Of a stretch of 64,000 bases of DNA, positions 12,201-23,409 are shown piece after piece. The position numbers were made by a program, and so were the translations under genes. How positions within the stretch are numbered: the first letter of the stretch is position 1; each line of letters begins with the position of its first letter. Under the pieces are notes generated by a model that saw only the letters and a list, made by a program, of their open reading frames with translations, had not been told where the DNA came from and searched no databases. The stretch is from assembly GCA_007922305.1 (NCBI GenBank), contig ML677385.1, forward strand, positions 4,552,336 through 4,616,335. Direction: 5' to 3'. This DNA comes from Dermatemys mawii. Its lineage: Eukaryota; Chordata; Testudines; Dermatemydidae.

Positions 12201-14269
12201 GTCTTTTGTAAAAACAACCAACCTTAATTTAAAAATTTACAGTGATGGAGAATTTTTCAACATCCTTTGTGAATTGTGGACACCAGAACTGGATGCCATT
12301 CCAGCCACAGTCACACCAATACCCACATCTATTCAACATTCCCATGTTTATTTATCCAAGGACTGCTTTGGCCCTTTTGGCTACAGAATCTTGAAGGGAG
12401 CTCGTGTTCTTGCCTCAGGAGTTCCTCCTTGTGGATTCTCTGTAAGAGTGGGAAACTGGGCCCACAGTTTAGTTGCTGGTGCAAATTTTTGTCTTCATGG
12501 CTGGCAATGAGAGAGTGAGACATTAGAGTAATCACTGGAGAGAAGACAGTCTAACATGCTGAGAAGTGGGGAGAATGCCAAAGGGGAAGTGCTTCTGATT
12601 CCAGTTCAAGAGAATAATTTAGCAACGAACTAGTAATAGGTGGCAATGGCTTGTCTGAAAAAAGAGCTATCCCTTCAAGACATGGATATAAAGTAGAAGA
12701 TGTGGCTTTGGTAGTTGCTAAGCAGCAGCACCGTAAAATACAAATGAAAGGCTGCACACTGCGAAAGCATTAGTCATGACTGAGGGGTGAAAACTGTTTA
12801 TCTGTGGGAGATTTGTGAGGAAGAGGGAAAATAGGAGTTTATTTTGTTAATTGGATGCAAATGTATTATTTCATCAAAAGCATAGCTCTACTCCAATACA
12901 TTTGATTCAGGACAACTTCAGCTTGGTAGAGGTGGCAGGTAGCAATTTCTCTGTCACTGCTGCTTTTTGTTCTGCATCTTTAAACTTAAATTCAAGGCTG
13001 ACTGAGCTCACCAGGACTCCAGTGGAAGGGTGGGAAATGAAAATGGGGTTACATAGTAATGACCGCTTATTTGTAGCCCAGAGAGCTGTCTTCTGGCCAT
13101 TGCTCACGAAACAAGAATAGTATCTCTGATTGAAAAATTAAACATGGCTATATCTGAAGCTTTTCAATTTCCATTTGGCCTGCTTTCTCCCACTCTGGCT
13201 TGTCCACAAACTAGCATTCCTTTCTGGAGCACTCAGTTATTTTGAGCTTTTGTTACTCCTAACATTATCCGGTTTTGAATCTCCATGTCTCTCTCTACCT
13301 GTGGCCTATCACACACAGCACTCCTCAGCTCCCTCTCATAGGCCAGCGAGACAAGAAGGTAGGAAGTGCTGCAGGCTGCTAGAGAGAGGACCAGCTAAGG
13401 AGCCTTCTGACAGCAGCACTCTCAGTATCTTCTCCAGTTGCCCAGCCAGAGCTGCCAACTTTTTCTGGCATCGCTGATCACTTCCTGGGCCTCCTGTGGC
13501 TGCAGCCTCCCTCTCTTGATGGGGACACCTCTGTTGGAGTCTCTGCTGGCAGGAGCTGGCATAGACCCTGGCTCAACTCAGCATTTGGTTTGAAACTAGT
13601 TGAAGGCAAAGAGTGGCAGTGCCAGGAGCCTTTGCTGGTGGGTGAAAACAGGGACTCATGGCAGAGAGCACATCTCAGGAAACTTCTCCCAATGTGATTG
13701 TGGGGCTACTTTGGAGGGAAATATAGGCAAATGGGATAAAAATAATAGGAACTTGGAAACAGCGGTGACTGTGGCCAGTAAGCAGAAAGGGGGTACACAT
13801 ATAAATAGTATCCCTGACAAAGGAAGAACTGAAATCCTAAATCCCAGAAAAGAAAATTATTCTCGCAAAACCAAATGAGCGAAGGCTCCGTGTACTCCTT
13901 TTTGATTACTGGCCACAGCCACAATCGTTTCCAGTTTCCTACTACTTCTATCTCTTTTGCCTCGGTTTTCCTTCAAATTAGCCCCAGAGTCACATTTGGG
14001 GAAGTTTCCTGAGATGTGATATCTGACATTGGTCCCTACAATCACCTACTGCAGAGGTATTCTGGCACTGCCATATAGAGTTATAACAAACTGGTGGAAG
14101 TTATCCATAATTTGATTGTTTAAATGAGGGGGAAAGGAGACTGATGATGTAAAACTGAATGATTCAGCATGTAATATATTTGCATTTATTTACCAATCCG
14201 TCCATTTCATTTTGTAGGCTGTCTCGTTGAATCTGGTCTAATGTACCTGGGATCTGACTAATATTAAAC

Positions 14270-14405
14270 ATAGTTTGATTATTATTTGTATTACAGTAGT
14301 GCTTATAGACGTCAACTAAGATTTGGGCCTGTTGTTCTGGGCACTATACAAACATATAATATGAGACAGTCCCTCCCCTGAAGAGCCTGCAGTCAAACTA
14401 GACAA
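14270..14405 (-). repeat. L2/CR1-type LINE tail
   Basis: TTTGTATTACAGTAGTGCTT, GGGCACTATACAAACATATA and CCTGAAGAGCCTGCAGTC. Same family as 6083-6215. Confidence 0.6.
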
Positions 14406-15369
14406 ATTAAGGGTGGGAGGAGAAACAGCTTTTGTAATCCGGGAAGTTACACACTTGTATTTATTTCATATAGTGTTAACAGGATCCTCATGTTGTTGAC
14501 TTTTCTACTAACTAATCTGATAAATATGCAAAGCATGGCATCTGTGACACAGATCCTTGTATAATTTTTGTATTAAAGTTCTGTGTTCTCAAGAGTCATA
14601 TGTTTGCATTCACTCACCACTTAATGGGTTTAATTTTAATCCTATTGGGTTTTTGCATTTAATTAAAAACCAGTCAAATTTAACTGATATTTGGTTGATG
14701 AAATATTCAGTTTTGTCTTATTAGCTCTTAGAATATATGTTAAATTCTCATATACTGGAATAAAATTGTTTAGTATCAGCACCTAGTGTCTTTATATAAG
14801 AGATTCCCTTTTGTTCAAGGTGAACTGAGGATTTGGCAATGAGGTTATATTCATTTTATTGCACAGTATTGCCTTGGTGCTGGAATGTGCTTGTCAGTTT
14901 TTGCTGTGATTGTTTTATTGATCTGACTTTTGAAATTATACATAATATTCATCTATATTTTGTTATATAATAAAGTATCTTTCCTGTAGCACATCTGTCT
15001 ACATGAAGCAAAGCTGGTACTGGCAAAACTAGACTCCCTTGGTTTCAGCTTATAGAAAGACAGGGATAGTTACTATGCCCTCATAGGAGATTGTCCTGGG
15101 ACTGTTAGTCTTGGTCTTATGATGAAATTTAAACATAAAAATAATCTGTTGCCTGAAACTGTTAAAAGCATAGTATGTAATTGTGTTTCTGGAAGATGGA
15201 GTATCTCTAGATGTCTGTGTCTACCCCCTTGGCTAGCATTCTTTTTTAAAAGTTTACTTGTGTGTGTGTCATTGGTACTAAGTATACAGCTTATTGATGA
15301 AGGAGAATTCCCTTTTATTGCTATGATTAAAAGCTATATCAATATTTCCACTACATGCTGCTTGCATGG

Positions 15370-15499
15370 CAGTGGTTTTCAACCTGTGGTCTGCAGACTG
15401 CTAGGGATATGCAGACTATGTCTAAGATGTCCCAGGGGTCTGTACCTCCATTTGAGATTTTTCAGGGGTTAGCAAATGAAAAAAGGTTCAAAAATACTG
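15370..15499. mobile_element. hAT MITE of the CAGTGGTTTTCAACCT family, diverged copy
   Basis: Begins CAGTGGTTTTCAACCTGTGG and ends in a diverged GGTTCAAAAATACTG. Same family as the copy at 57539. Confidence 0.7.
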
Positions 15500-18339
15500 C
15501 TCAAAGGGATTTATTTTTCAGCAGTGAAAATTTGCTCCTTCTGTAGCTGAAACTTGCCCTCTGCATACAATCAACAGAGACTGTAACACACAACAAAAAA
15601 TGAAGTTTGCCATGCAAGGGACTGCCACATAAAAAAAGCAGTTCTTGAGCCCATCAGGGGAGGTATGCGACGTTGTAGGAGCACTAAGAGAAAACTTTTC
15701 CATAATTAGTTTACATAAATAGTGAGGCAAGGAATTGAGTATTTACACAAATGTGAATGATATTCATGAATCAAGTGACTGAAACCTTTCAACTAGAGCC
15801 TCTGAAAATTTGGCCAGTTGTTTGAAATTGACTAGTCAAAATAAATTACCTACCCACTAACTTTTGAATAGCTAGTCCAGAATGTCAGTTATGTAAGTTC
15901 AGTATGCTTGTCCAGTGGCTACAGTTATTTAGGCCGCACTCATCACCACACTATCACAGTGCGTGGCAAAAACAAACACCTCTCTCCTCCCAGTAACCCA
16001 TATTCCAACACTGAAAGCTCTTAGTTACTCTGGTTTCTGTACCTCCTCTCCATCATCCACCCTCCCCTTTTTTCTTCTTCCACATGTTTCTTTTTTCTCT
16101 TTCCTACATTTCTCCTTTGACAGCTTGTGTTAGTTCAGTTATTCTGGGCTCTGGTAGGAGGTAGTTACATAGTTATGATGCAGCCTCCAAGAAAGCCATA
16201 CATGATTAGTAACTTGCTCTGAAAATTTGCCTTTTTCCCCATGTGGTACCGCTGCAGCATTTTCAAGGACAGTAAATTAGATCAACTTCTTACATGGAAT
16301 AGGGTATTCTTAGTGTCAAATATCTTATAGAAAGATATGGCTACAAAGTGAATCTCTGATCTCTAAAAAGACATAGACTGTACAATTAACTTCATCTTGT
16401 GGTTAGATTACACCATAAGAATCTATCTAAATCCAAGTGCCAAAAGTTGAATATTCGGTGATTTCTGACATTCAAAAAACTAAAAGCTGGTGAAGGAACG
16501 TTACAGGTTCTTCTCTTCCCCAGCCTGATGCCCCAGTTTCTGACCAATCTACGTGCATTATCACCTTTGAGAGGCAGCTTGCAGATGCTGACTTCACCTC
16601 TAACTGCCTCACGCTCCCCTCCTCACCTTAAATTCTGACATCCCTTCCCTAAGTTCAAGCAAATGCTGATAATCAGAGTGAAAATAAAACGATCAAAAGT
16701 CATAGAAGACTTTCTGGGTAGGGGTTTCCTGGATATTATTACTGCTGTGGAAGTGCTAACCACTAACCTCTTGGTTAAAAAGTAACAAATCTATCAGATG
16801 AGCCAAAAGAAAACTTCCTCCTATCTGAGCCCATGAGAGCTGTGCCTAGCTAGTCTCAGCTGGATGTTGCTCTCTATAGATTTATAGAATCTCTAGTTAA
16901 TAATAAATAATCATATCAAAAGTTTCAGAGTTTGCTACCTGCTTGCGTTTACAGTGGGAGATCCAGTTATTTTAGTTCACTGCTTTCTCATCTTCTCCTT
17001 CAGTTTCGGGAGGGATTCATTTATGGGGCATTTCTCTGATACGTAAAAACGGCATCTGATGCCAATATTTTATAGGGCAAGAGAAGGAAAATTGTAGTGC
17101 ATGGGATGGAGGGGACTAGAGGAAGGGTAAAAGAGAAAAGGACAGATATAGAGAAATGTCTAGGGAATGACAGACCAAGCAGACATGGAGGGAAAGGTGA
17201 CACCAGTCAGCTCTGTGTTCTAGAGGAACCAGGGTGCAGTATCCAGCCTGTCTGACTCATGAAGGACAACCCTCTGCCCCACCACAGCCTCTACTTGACC
17301 CAAAACTAGTCAGAAGAAAGACTTACAGAAAGCAATAAAAAGGCAGTGAAAGACACACCTAAACCCCTCCTGACAAGAGTGACAGGATTAAGGCAACTCC
17401 TCTTGCCTCATCTGCATCAAAGATGGGTCAGGGAGGCATCTCCATTAGCATACAGAATGAAGAACAGAGATTCCAAGACAAGAATCACACTGAACTCTGG
17501 GACCAGAAAAACAGGGAAGCACTGCAGCATAGGGGATCTCTACTCCAGATGTTAATGAACCTACACCTGGACACATCCAGCTCAGCAGTTATCAGCCCAA
17601 TTCTAGTAATGAATCCTTAATTGACATCCAAAATATTGAAGCTGCCTAATTGCATCGTGAACTCCCTTAAACGAACACCACCCATAGCCAGGAATGATCA
17701 GTTCCTATTGTCTAGCCTAAAGAAAACCCTTGGGTCTTCAGTTTACCCATAAACAAATCTACTGTTCTCCTGTGAACCATTGTTGTTTCCCTACAAAACC
17801 CCCTACCCACGCTCAAGTAAGTGTTCTGAGGCCTGGATCCAAACTCTGCATCAATTCCACAGGGACTTTATCAACTCATGACTGACTGTACTGGAGGCTC
17901 TGCCTGTCTCTGATACTCAGGACCCTGAGTGATCACCATCACCTGGGAACCCTGACCAGTCCAAGCTTCATGGAGTGGTGAGACCCCAGCTATCTCTCTC
18001 TCGGTTTTCTTTTCTATCTCAGGTATAATTTTTTAACCCTGACTTGTTTGATCAGGTATAGTTTTCTATATATGACTTTTGTAATATTTAATAATGTAAC
18101 TTATGTTTGTTTAGGCTCTCCTTGTGTGGTTATCACTATTATTCAATAAATAACTTTTATGGTTAAGCTGGTTACTTCCCTCTCTCTCTCTGAACTTTAC
18201 TCCTTTGTGTTTTTAGTTTCTCCATTTACTCTGCAGCATCGCTCCTCTTACCTAAGCTAAAGATCCCTGTAGCACCCAAAATATTGTGGGGTTTGCTCTT
18301 CAAGTGGGTTACTACCAGAGCAATTGTAATGTAAAAATG

Positions 18340-18608
18340 GGGACAGGGACATGCTGAACCAGTGACATATGAGGGTGGCAGCTTGGAAGTGCTGCTCGAC
18401 ACAGACTACTGAGCCCAGGGGCATATAAGGGTTGCAGCTTGAAAAGTCCTGTTTGACCTAGCCTGCTCAGGTTTACTCTATTCCGGTGCAGTACCTGTGG
18501 CATATAAGTGTGGCAGCTCGGAAATCCTGCTTGACCCAGCCCCCTGAGTCCAGGGACATATAAGGGGCCAGTCTGAGAGTGTTGATTGACCTGGTCCACT
18601 CAGACTTG
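18340..18608. repeat. Minisatellite, four diverged units of about 55-80 bp
   Basis: Each unit carries a GRCATATRAGGGTGGCAGCTT-like core followed by CTGCTYGACCCAGCCTRCTCAG-like sequence (near 18365, 18420, 18497 and 18555). A TG microsatellite follows directly. Confidence 0.75.
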
Positions 18609-18609
18609 C

Positions 18610-18639
<30 letters not shown>
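18609..18639. repeat. (TG)n microsatellite
   Basis: About 15 uninterrupted TG units. Confidence 0.95.
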
Positions 18640-18640
<1 letters not shown>

Positions 18641-19140
18641 ACCTAGGTACTGCAGTATAGCTCCATTGGGAGAGGACTTGCAGAAGGGAGAAGTAGAGCT
18701 TCATATGAAAACACAAAGTGACACAAGCAGTACATTGATAGAATTACAGAACCCCCCACCCTCCTGAAGAGTAACCCTAATAAAGGAGCGTACTCCAAAG
18801 TAACGGACAAATCCGGTAACAAGGGTGAGGTGAGGAATAGGAGAAATACATAGGTAAAGGGGTGAAGAGGACATCAAGATGGCGCACCAGGGAAAGTGAA
18901 GACAACCAACCGAAAATGGACAAGTCAATAGCACACCTTGACTGCCCAGTTAACTAATACAGTTCTTGGGTCCATTAGGTGAGGTATGTGACCTTTTAGG
19001 GGGGCCAAGAGAAAACTTGGTTAAGTTTAATTGCAAGGAGAAGGTGATACTTATGCTATTTGAATTTCTTATATAGAAAATCCAAGGAAAGGGCCAAACT
19101 AAAGACAGTCTGCCCATCTATCCACATTCAGTATTTCTAA

Positions 19141-19265
19141 GAGTATGGTTACACTTACAAGATTATAGTGCTATTGGTTATAGCAGTCCCCTTACACAGT
19201 AATATGAATAGCGCTATTGTATGTCCACACTGAGATGCTCCAGCGTTATAGCATGGCCACATTTG
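19141..19265. repeat. Left inverted end of the Harbinger element
   Basis: Starts GAGTATGGTTACACTT directly after the TAA. It carries a subterminal ATAGCGCTAT palindrome (19208-19217), an AGCGTTATAGC word near 19242 and a GGTTATAGC word near 19176. The transposase gene follows. Confidence 0.8.
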
Positions 19266-19510
19266 CAGCACTTAATACGACATTAACAGCAGCGCATTAG
19301 GGCATGTATCCCACAGTACACCTCTTCCTGATCTGGTGCAATGCCTTGTGGTGGGGGGGGCGTCACTTGCGGGGCATTCTGTATCCTGTTTCAACTACCC
19401 ATGATGCTTTTTGGCATATCCCAGCAATCCCTGTGTTTCCTTCCACCTCCGGCACCATCTTTCAAGGGTTTCAGCAAGGCGTGCTCCGTCTTCCATTGTT
19501 GTGTGCTGCA

Positions 19511-20752
19511 ATGAATCCAGAACTGCTGAGGAACATGCTGACGACTGTCGCCAGCACATCTCTGTGTGCAGTGGAGTTAATCCTTGACATGCAGGATGAC
19601 AGTGATGAGTCTGAAGATGAGATCGAAGCGGTGAACGCGTTTGACACGAAGCTTCTTGTCTCATTAACGGACATGCTCACGGCCGTTGAACGCCGCTTCT
19701 GGGCACGGGAAACGAGCATTGAGTGGTGGGATCGCATCGTCATGCAAGTCTGGGATGACGAGCAGTGGCTGCAAAACGTTCGAATGAGAAAAGCCACTTT
19801 CATGGGACTGTGTGCTGAACTCGCCCCTGCCCTGCGGTGCAAGGACACCAGACTGAGAGCTGCCCTCCCGGTGGAGAAGCGGGTGGCTATTGCGATCTGG
19901 AAGCTGGCTACACTAGACAGCTACCGATCGGTGGCCAACCAGTTTGGGGTTGGAAAGTCGACCGTTGGAGTTGTGCTGATGCAAGTGTGCAGGGCCATTA
20001 ATCGCATCCTGCTACGAAAAATTGTGACTCTGGATAACGTGCATGACATCGTGGCTGGCTTTGAAGAAATGGGTTTCCCTAACTGTAGACGGGCGATAGA
20101 TGGGACCCATATACCTATTCTGGTGCCCGCCCACCTAGCTGATGAGTACGTTAACCGAAAGGGGTACTTCTCCATGGTTCTCCAGGCGCTTGTGGATCAC
20201 CATGGGTGTTTTACTGACATTAACGCTGGCTGGTCTGGAAAGGTGCATGACGCACGCATCTTCCGCAACACCGGCCTGTTCATGAAGCTGCAAGCCGGGA
20301 CTTTTTTCCCAGACCAGAGGATCCCCATGGGGGAAGTGGAAATGCCCATAGTGATTCTTGGTGACCCTGCTTACCCTTTAATGCCCTGGCTCATGAAACC
20401 CTACACAGGGAGCCTGGACAGCAGTCAGGAAAGGTTCAACTACAGGCTTAGCCGGTGTCGAATGACTGTGGAGTGTGCTTTTGGGCGTCTCAAGGCGCGC
20501 TGGCGCTGTCTTTATGGGAGGCTAGACTTGGCCGAGGGTAGTATCTCCGCAGTTATTTCCGCATGCTGTGCCCTACATAATCTTTGTGAGCGGAAGAGCG
20601 AAGGCTTCACTCAGGCATGGTCCTCGGAGGTTCAACGCCTGGAGGCCACATACGCCCAGCCAGAGAGCAGGGTTCTTGGAGGGGACCAGCGTGAGGCTGT
20701 TAGGATCAGGGAAGCCTTGAGGGAGCATTTTGAGGCTGAAAGCCAGTTCTAA
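19511..20752 (+). CDS. PIF/Harbinger transposase (HARBI1-like), intact, 413 aa
   Basis: An uninterrupted frame encodes a DDE endonuclease of the DDE_4/HARBI1 family, which cuts and joins the ends of the surrounding element. A helix-turn-helix lies at about residues 117-160, with the core SYRSVANQFGVGKSTV. The likely catalytic triad is D197 (AIDGTH), D285 (ILGDPAYPL) and E321 (VECAFGRLK). A further conserved acidic motif, HDARIF, carries D247. The length is in the usual range for domesticated HARBI1 (about 350) plus an acidic N-terminal extension (DSDESEDEIE, residues 30-39). The frame is open upstream to 19304, but I chose the ATG at 19511 because the upstream residues are unlike the family. 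A polyadenylation signal lies at 20844. No stop or frameshift is seen, which suggests recent activity or selection. It is not host HARBI1, because it sits between transposon ends. Confidence 0.9.
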   Translation: MNPELLRNMLTTVASTSLCAVELILDMQDDSDESEDEIEAVNAFDTKLLVSLTDMLTAVERRFWARETSIEWWDRIVMQVWDDEQWLQNVRMRKATFMGLCAELAPALRCKDTRLRAALPVEKRVAIAIWKLATLDSYRSVANQFGVGKSTVGVVLMQVCRAINRILLRKIVTLDNVHDIVAGFEEMGFPNCRRAIDGTHIPILVPAHLADEYVNRKGYFSMVLQALVDHHGCFTDINAGWSGKVHDARIFRNTGLFMKLQAGTFFPDQRIPMGEVEMPIVILGDPAYPLMPWLMKPYTGSLDSSQERFNYRLSRCRMTVECAFGRLKARWRCLYGRLDLAEGSISAVISACCALHNLCERKSEGFTQAWSSEVQRLEATYAQPESRVLGGDQREAVRIREALREHFEAESQF

Positions 20753-21679
20753 AGTGAGGTGCAGATGGAGGGAGGGAGGGAGCATTCTTTTAACAGGAAC
20801 AGGCATTTGCTTTTCTGTAGCCTGTAATAATGTATGTACACTTAATAAAGAAACCCATTTATTAAGAAGACAATTCATTTATTGAACAGGTACTTCGGTT
20901 GCTGAAAGAAAATATTGTGATGCATGTGAGGGGGAAGCCAGGGGAGGTGCAATGGGGGTGGCATGGGGTCAGTCAGATATCGGAATATGTCCGGGTCTCT
21001 GAGTCTCCAGTGCCTTCACAGTGGCCATGTCACCCGAACCCCATTTGCGGAGGGCAGTAAGGCATGTTATTAGGGGTAGACTGCAGTGGATAATGGTCCA
21101 GGGTTTGGGGGTTGTTTGGTGAAGACAGAGGGGTTGGAGGCAGCTGTGGATGGTGATAACCATTTGGCTGATGATAGTGGCCTGGAGGGTACTGAGGCAC
21201 AGAAGGGGAACGGATTTGGGGCAAATGATAATTGGGGTGGTGGGTGCGGTGCTTCTCCTCCTGAAGGGTGACAATCCACTGCATAGTCTGCAATTGAAGC
21301 TGCAGTAATGAGAGCAGCTTATCGGTGCTTTTCCGGCGGTGAATCACATTCTCCTTCCGCGCCTTCTCCCTCAACTTGCTCTCATTCTCCCTCCACCTCT
21401 GTGCAACTCGATTCTCCGTTACAGCCTGTTGCATTACTTGCTGTACAAGATCCTCTTTGCTCCTTTATGGCCACTTCCTCAGTCGCCTGAGCCTCTCAGC
21501 TGTTGATAAGAGCGATGGCGAAGGGGTGAAGGACGACCCTTCTAAAATAAAAAGATACATTTAACAGTGGTTCCCTTGTAAAGAGCAGACATGCCTATGA
21601 TTCCCTCGCATTCCCCGTTTGCCTGTCCCGCAGAGAGCACAGATACAGCAACGGAGCCCCTGCCATGGTGAGTGCACTC

Positions 21680-21975
21680 CAGAGGCAAGGGAAATGATTT
21701 TTTCCCTACCCCAGAAAAGCTGTGCCGGGGGAGGGGGTGGGGAGTGCTGGTACGTTGCAGGAGCCCCAGTGTGAGCAGCAGGCAGGGGGAAGGATTTCTT
21801 CCCTGCCCTGAAAAGCTGTGGTGGGGGAGGGGGTGGGGAGTGCCGGTAAGTTGCAGGAGCCCCACTCTGAGCAGCAGGCAGGGGGAAGGATTTCTTCCCT
21901 GCTCTGAAAAGCTGTGGCGGCGGGGGGGGGGGGGGGTGGAGTGCCGGGAAGTGGCAGGAGCCCTACTCTGAACAC
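21680..21975. repeat. 96-bp tandem repeat, three copies, inside the Harbinger element
   Basis: The word GAAAAGCTGTG recurs at 21714, 21810 and 21906, each 96 nt apart, with the surrounding GGGGAGGGGGTGGGGAG, TTGCAGGAGCCC and GGGGAAGGATTTCTTCCC words also repeated. The last unit has a G run. It lies in the inferred intron of the SANT gene. Confidence 0.9.
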
Positions 21976-22058
21976 TGTTCCAACATTCTCCGTAGGTGTT
22001 TGTCCTTGAAGATATCTCGTTGCTTTGAGTCACTGAGGAACAAAGGGAAGGGATTTTA

Positions 22059-22298
22059 ATGAGATGCGGCTTCCGCCCAGGGCCATATGCAGCTTGCCTA
22101 TGTGCAGCAATGCTCCCCCCACCCATTGTAGCACAGTGGCAAGGACTAGTGACCGTGACCGGGATGGGGACCACGCTGGCTCTCCCGGGAAACCTGCACA
22201 GGCGCATTGCAAGCGCTCTTATTGAGACCTTTGAAGAGATTACTGATGATGACTACCGCGAGGTGATAGACTACATCAATGCTCTATTCCATACGTAG
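22059..22298 (+). other. Unrecognised 79-codon open frame inside the Harbinger element
   Basis: The frame ends with an acidic segment, ETFEEITDDDYREVIDYI. I do not recognise it. It lies opposite the inferred intron of the SANT gene, between the two sets of tandem repeats. It could be chance, a remnant of another element, or captured sequence. No splice or promoter signal supports expression. Confidence 0.3.
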
Positions 22299-22312
22299 GC
22301 AAGCATGCAAGC

Positions 22313-22655
22313 ATCCCTTTCCACCCCAAGCTGCCAGCCTTCCCCATAGAAAAGCAGCTTTACCTCTGCAATCCGCTGCTGAGCTGGCGCCTGCAACCGC
22401 CGGATGCTGTGGCTGGCCGCCCTCCTCCTGGCTTTAGAGGATAGCTCCTGGCTGCATGCCCCCCTGCCCTCCTCCTGGCTTGAACAGAGCACCAGGTGGA
22501 ATGCCCCCCCATCCCCTTCCACCCCATGCTGCCAGCCTTCCCCATAGAAAAGCAGATTTACCTCCGCAATCCGCTGCTGAGCTGGCCCCTGCAACCGCCG
22601 GACGCTGTGGCTGGCTGCCCTCCTGGGTTGAGAAGAGCTCCTGGCTGCATGCGTC
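22313..22655. repeat. 198-bp tandem duplication spanning the inferred SANT-gene donor
   Basis: Two copies start near 22313 and 22511. Each has CTGCCAGCCTTCCCCATAG (22331 and 22529), AATCCGCTGCTGAGCTGG and AACCGCCGGA. On - each copy offers a splice donor, GGAG|GTAAAT in one and AGAG|GTAAAG in the other, so the duplication copied the exon end. Confidence 0.85.
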
Positions 22656-23409
22656 CAGGGACTCCTCCGTGCCCTGGGTCGCTGCTGCCTCGTCCTCATC
22701 CTCCTCCTCTTCTTCATCCTCCTGGTCTTCGTCCTCCTCCTCATCCCCCCCTTCACTGGTGGGCTGGGAAGTGTCCATGGTGATCGATGGAGTGACCGTA
22801 GGATCACCACCAAGTATCGTGTGCAGCTCCTTATAAAATCTGCAAGTCACCGGGGCTGCCCCGGAGCGGCTGTTTGCCTCGCGGGCTTTGCGATACGCAT
22901 TCCTAAGCTCCTTTACCTTAACACGGCACTGCAGAGTGTCCCGCTCATGGCCTCTTTCTGCCAAGGCCCGTCATATCTGCCCATAGGTGTCAAAATTCCT
23001 GCGGCTAGACCGCAGCTGAGACTGAACAGCCTCTTCCCCCCAACAGCTGATGAGGTCCAGCACCTCGCTGTTGCTCCATGCTGGGGATCGCCTATTGCGA
23101 GGAGGCATGGCACGTGGAGTCATGATGATCAATCAGAATGATCACCTGCAACGATTCCCTGAGACCACGCCACGCAATCAATCAGATCAATGAGAATGAT
23201 CACCTGCAAAGATTCCCTGAGAGCACGCCACGCTTGGCTGGAGCAAACAGGAAGGGGATTTTCAAATTTCCCTGGAAATTTAAAGGGCGGGTCTGACGTG
23301 TGGTCACCTGAGGACAGGACAAAAGAGTTTGCAAGTGATGACCAGAGTGGCTCAAACGGGAATTATGGGACGGGCTGGAGGCCAATTAATGCGCAGTGGG
23401 TGCCCACAT

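Larger units (their letters stand above)
9670..17340. other. Intergenic, only scattered repeats
   Basis: Holds the MITE-like, CR1, L2 and hAT items listed. The frames at 11811, 12276, 13175 and 15119 are short, lack known domains and have no exon borders. A repeat-like block at 15590-15720 resembles 18950-19030. Confidence 0.6.
17341..19137. other. Repeat-like block of unknown class before the Harbinger element
   Basis: From about 17345 to 18600 the sequence has the look of an old retroelement or unclassified repeat (CATCTCCATTAGCATACAGA, AATAAA at about 18145, then the minisatellite). No frame with a known domain was seen. Confidence 0.4.
21030..23123 (-). pseudogene. Harbinger Myb/SANT partner gene, broken
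   Basis: Read from 23123 down, the frame encodes a Myb/SANT-like trihelix domain starting RRSPAWSNSEVLDLI, then REANSRSGAAP and TCRFYKELHTILGG, then a long acidic run. A donor-like site (GGAG|GTAAAT, exon end 22562) and a good acceptor (TTTTATTTTAG, exon start 21541) would join it in frame to a second exon. That exon has a basic AERLRRLRK motif, a helical segment and a Pro/His-rich tail ending at 21030. In this family such a protein carries the transposase to the nucleus and helps bind the ends. Two in-frame stops break it: TGA at 22971-22973 inside the SANT domain, and TAA at 21465-21467 just after the basic motif. The exon join is inferred. Confidence 0.8.

Noticed and set aside
19304..19510. 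In-frame N-terminal extension of the transposase by 69 codons
   Set aside because: The residues do not look like the family and continue from the non-coding end of the element. The ATG at 19511 gives the expected protein.
21542..22207. 221-codon frame on - in the Harbinger element
   Set aside because: It is made largely of the 96-bp tandem repeat and precedes the acceptor at 21541, so it is intron-like.
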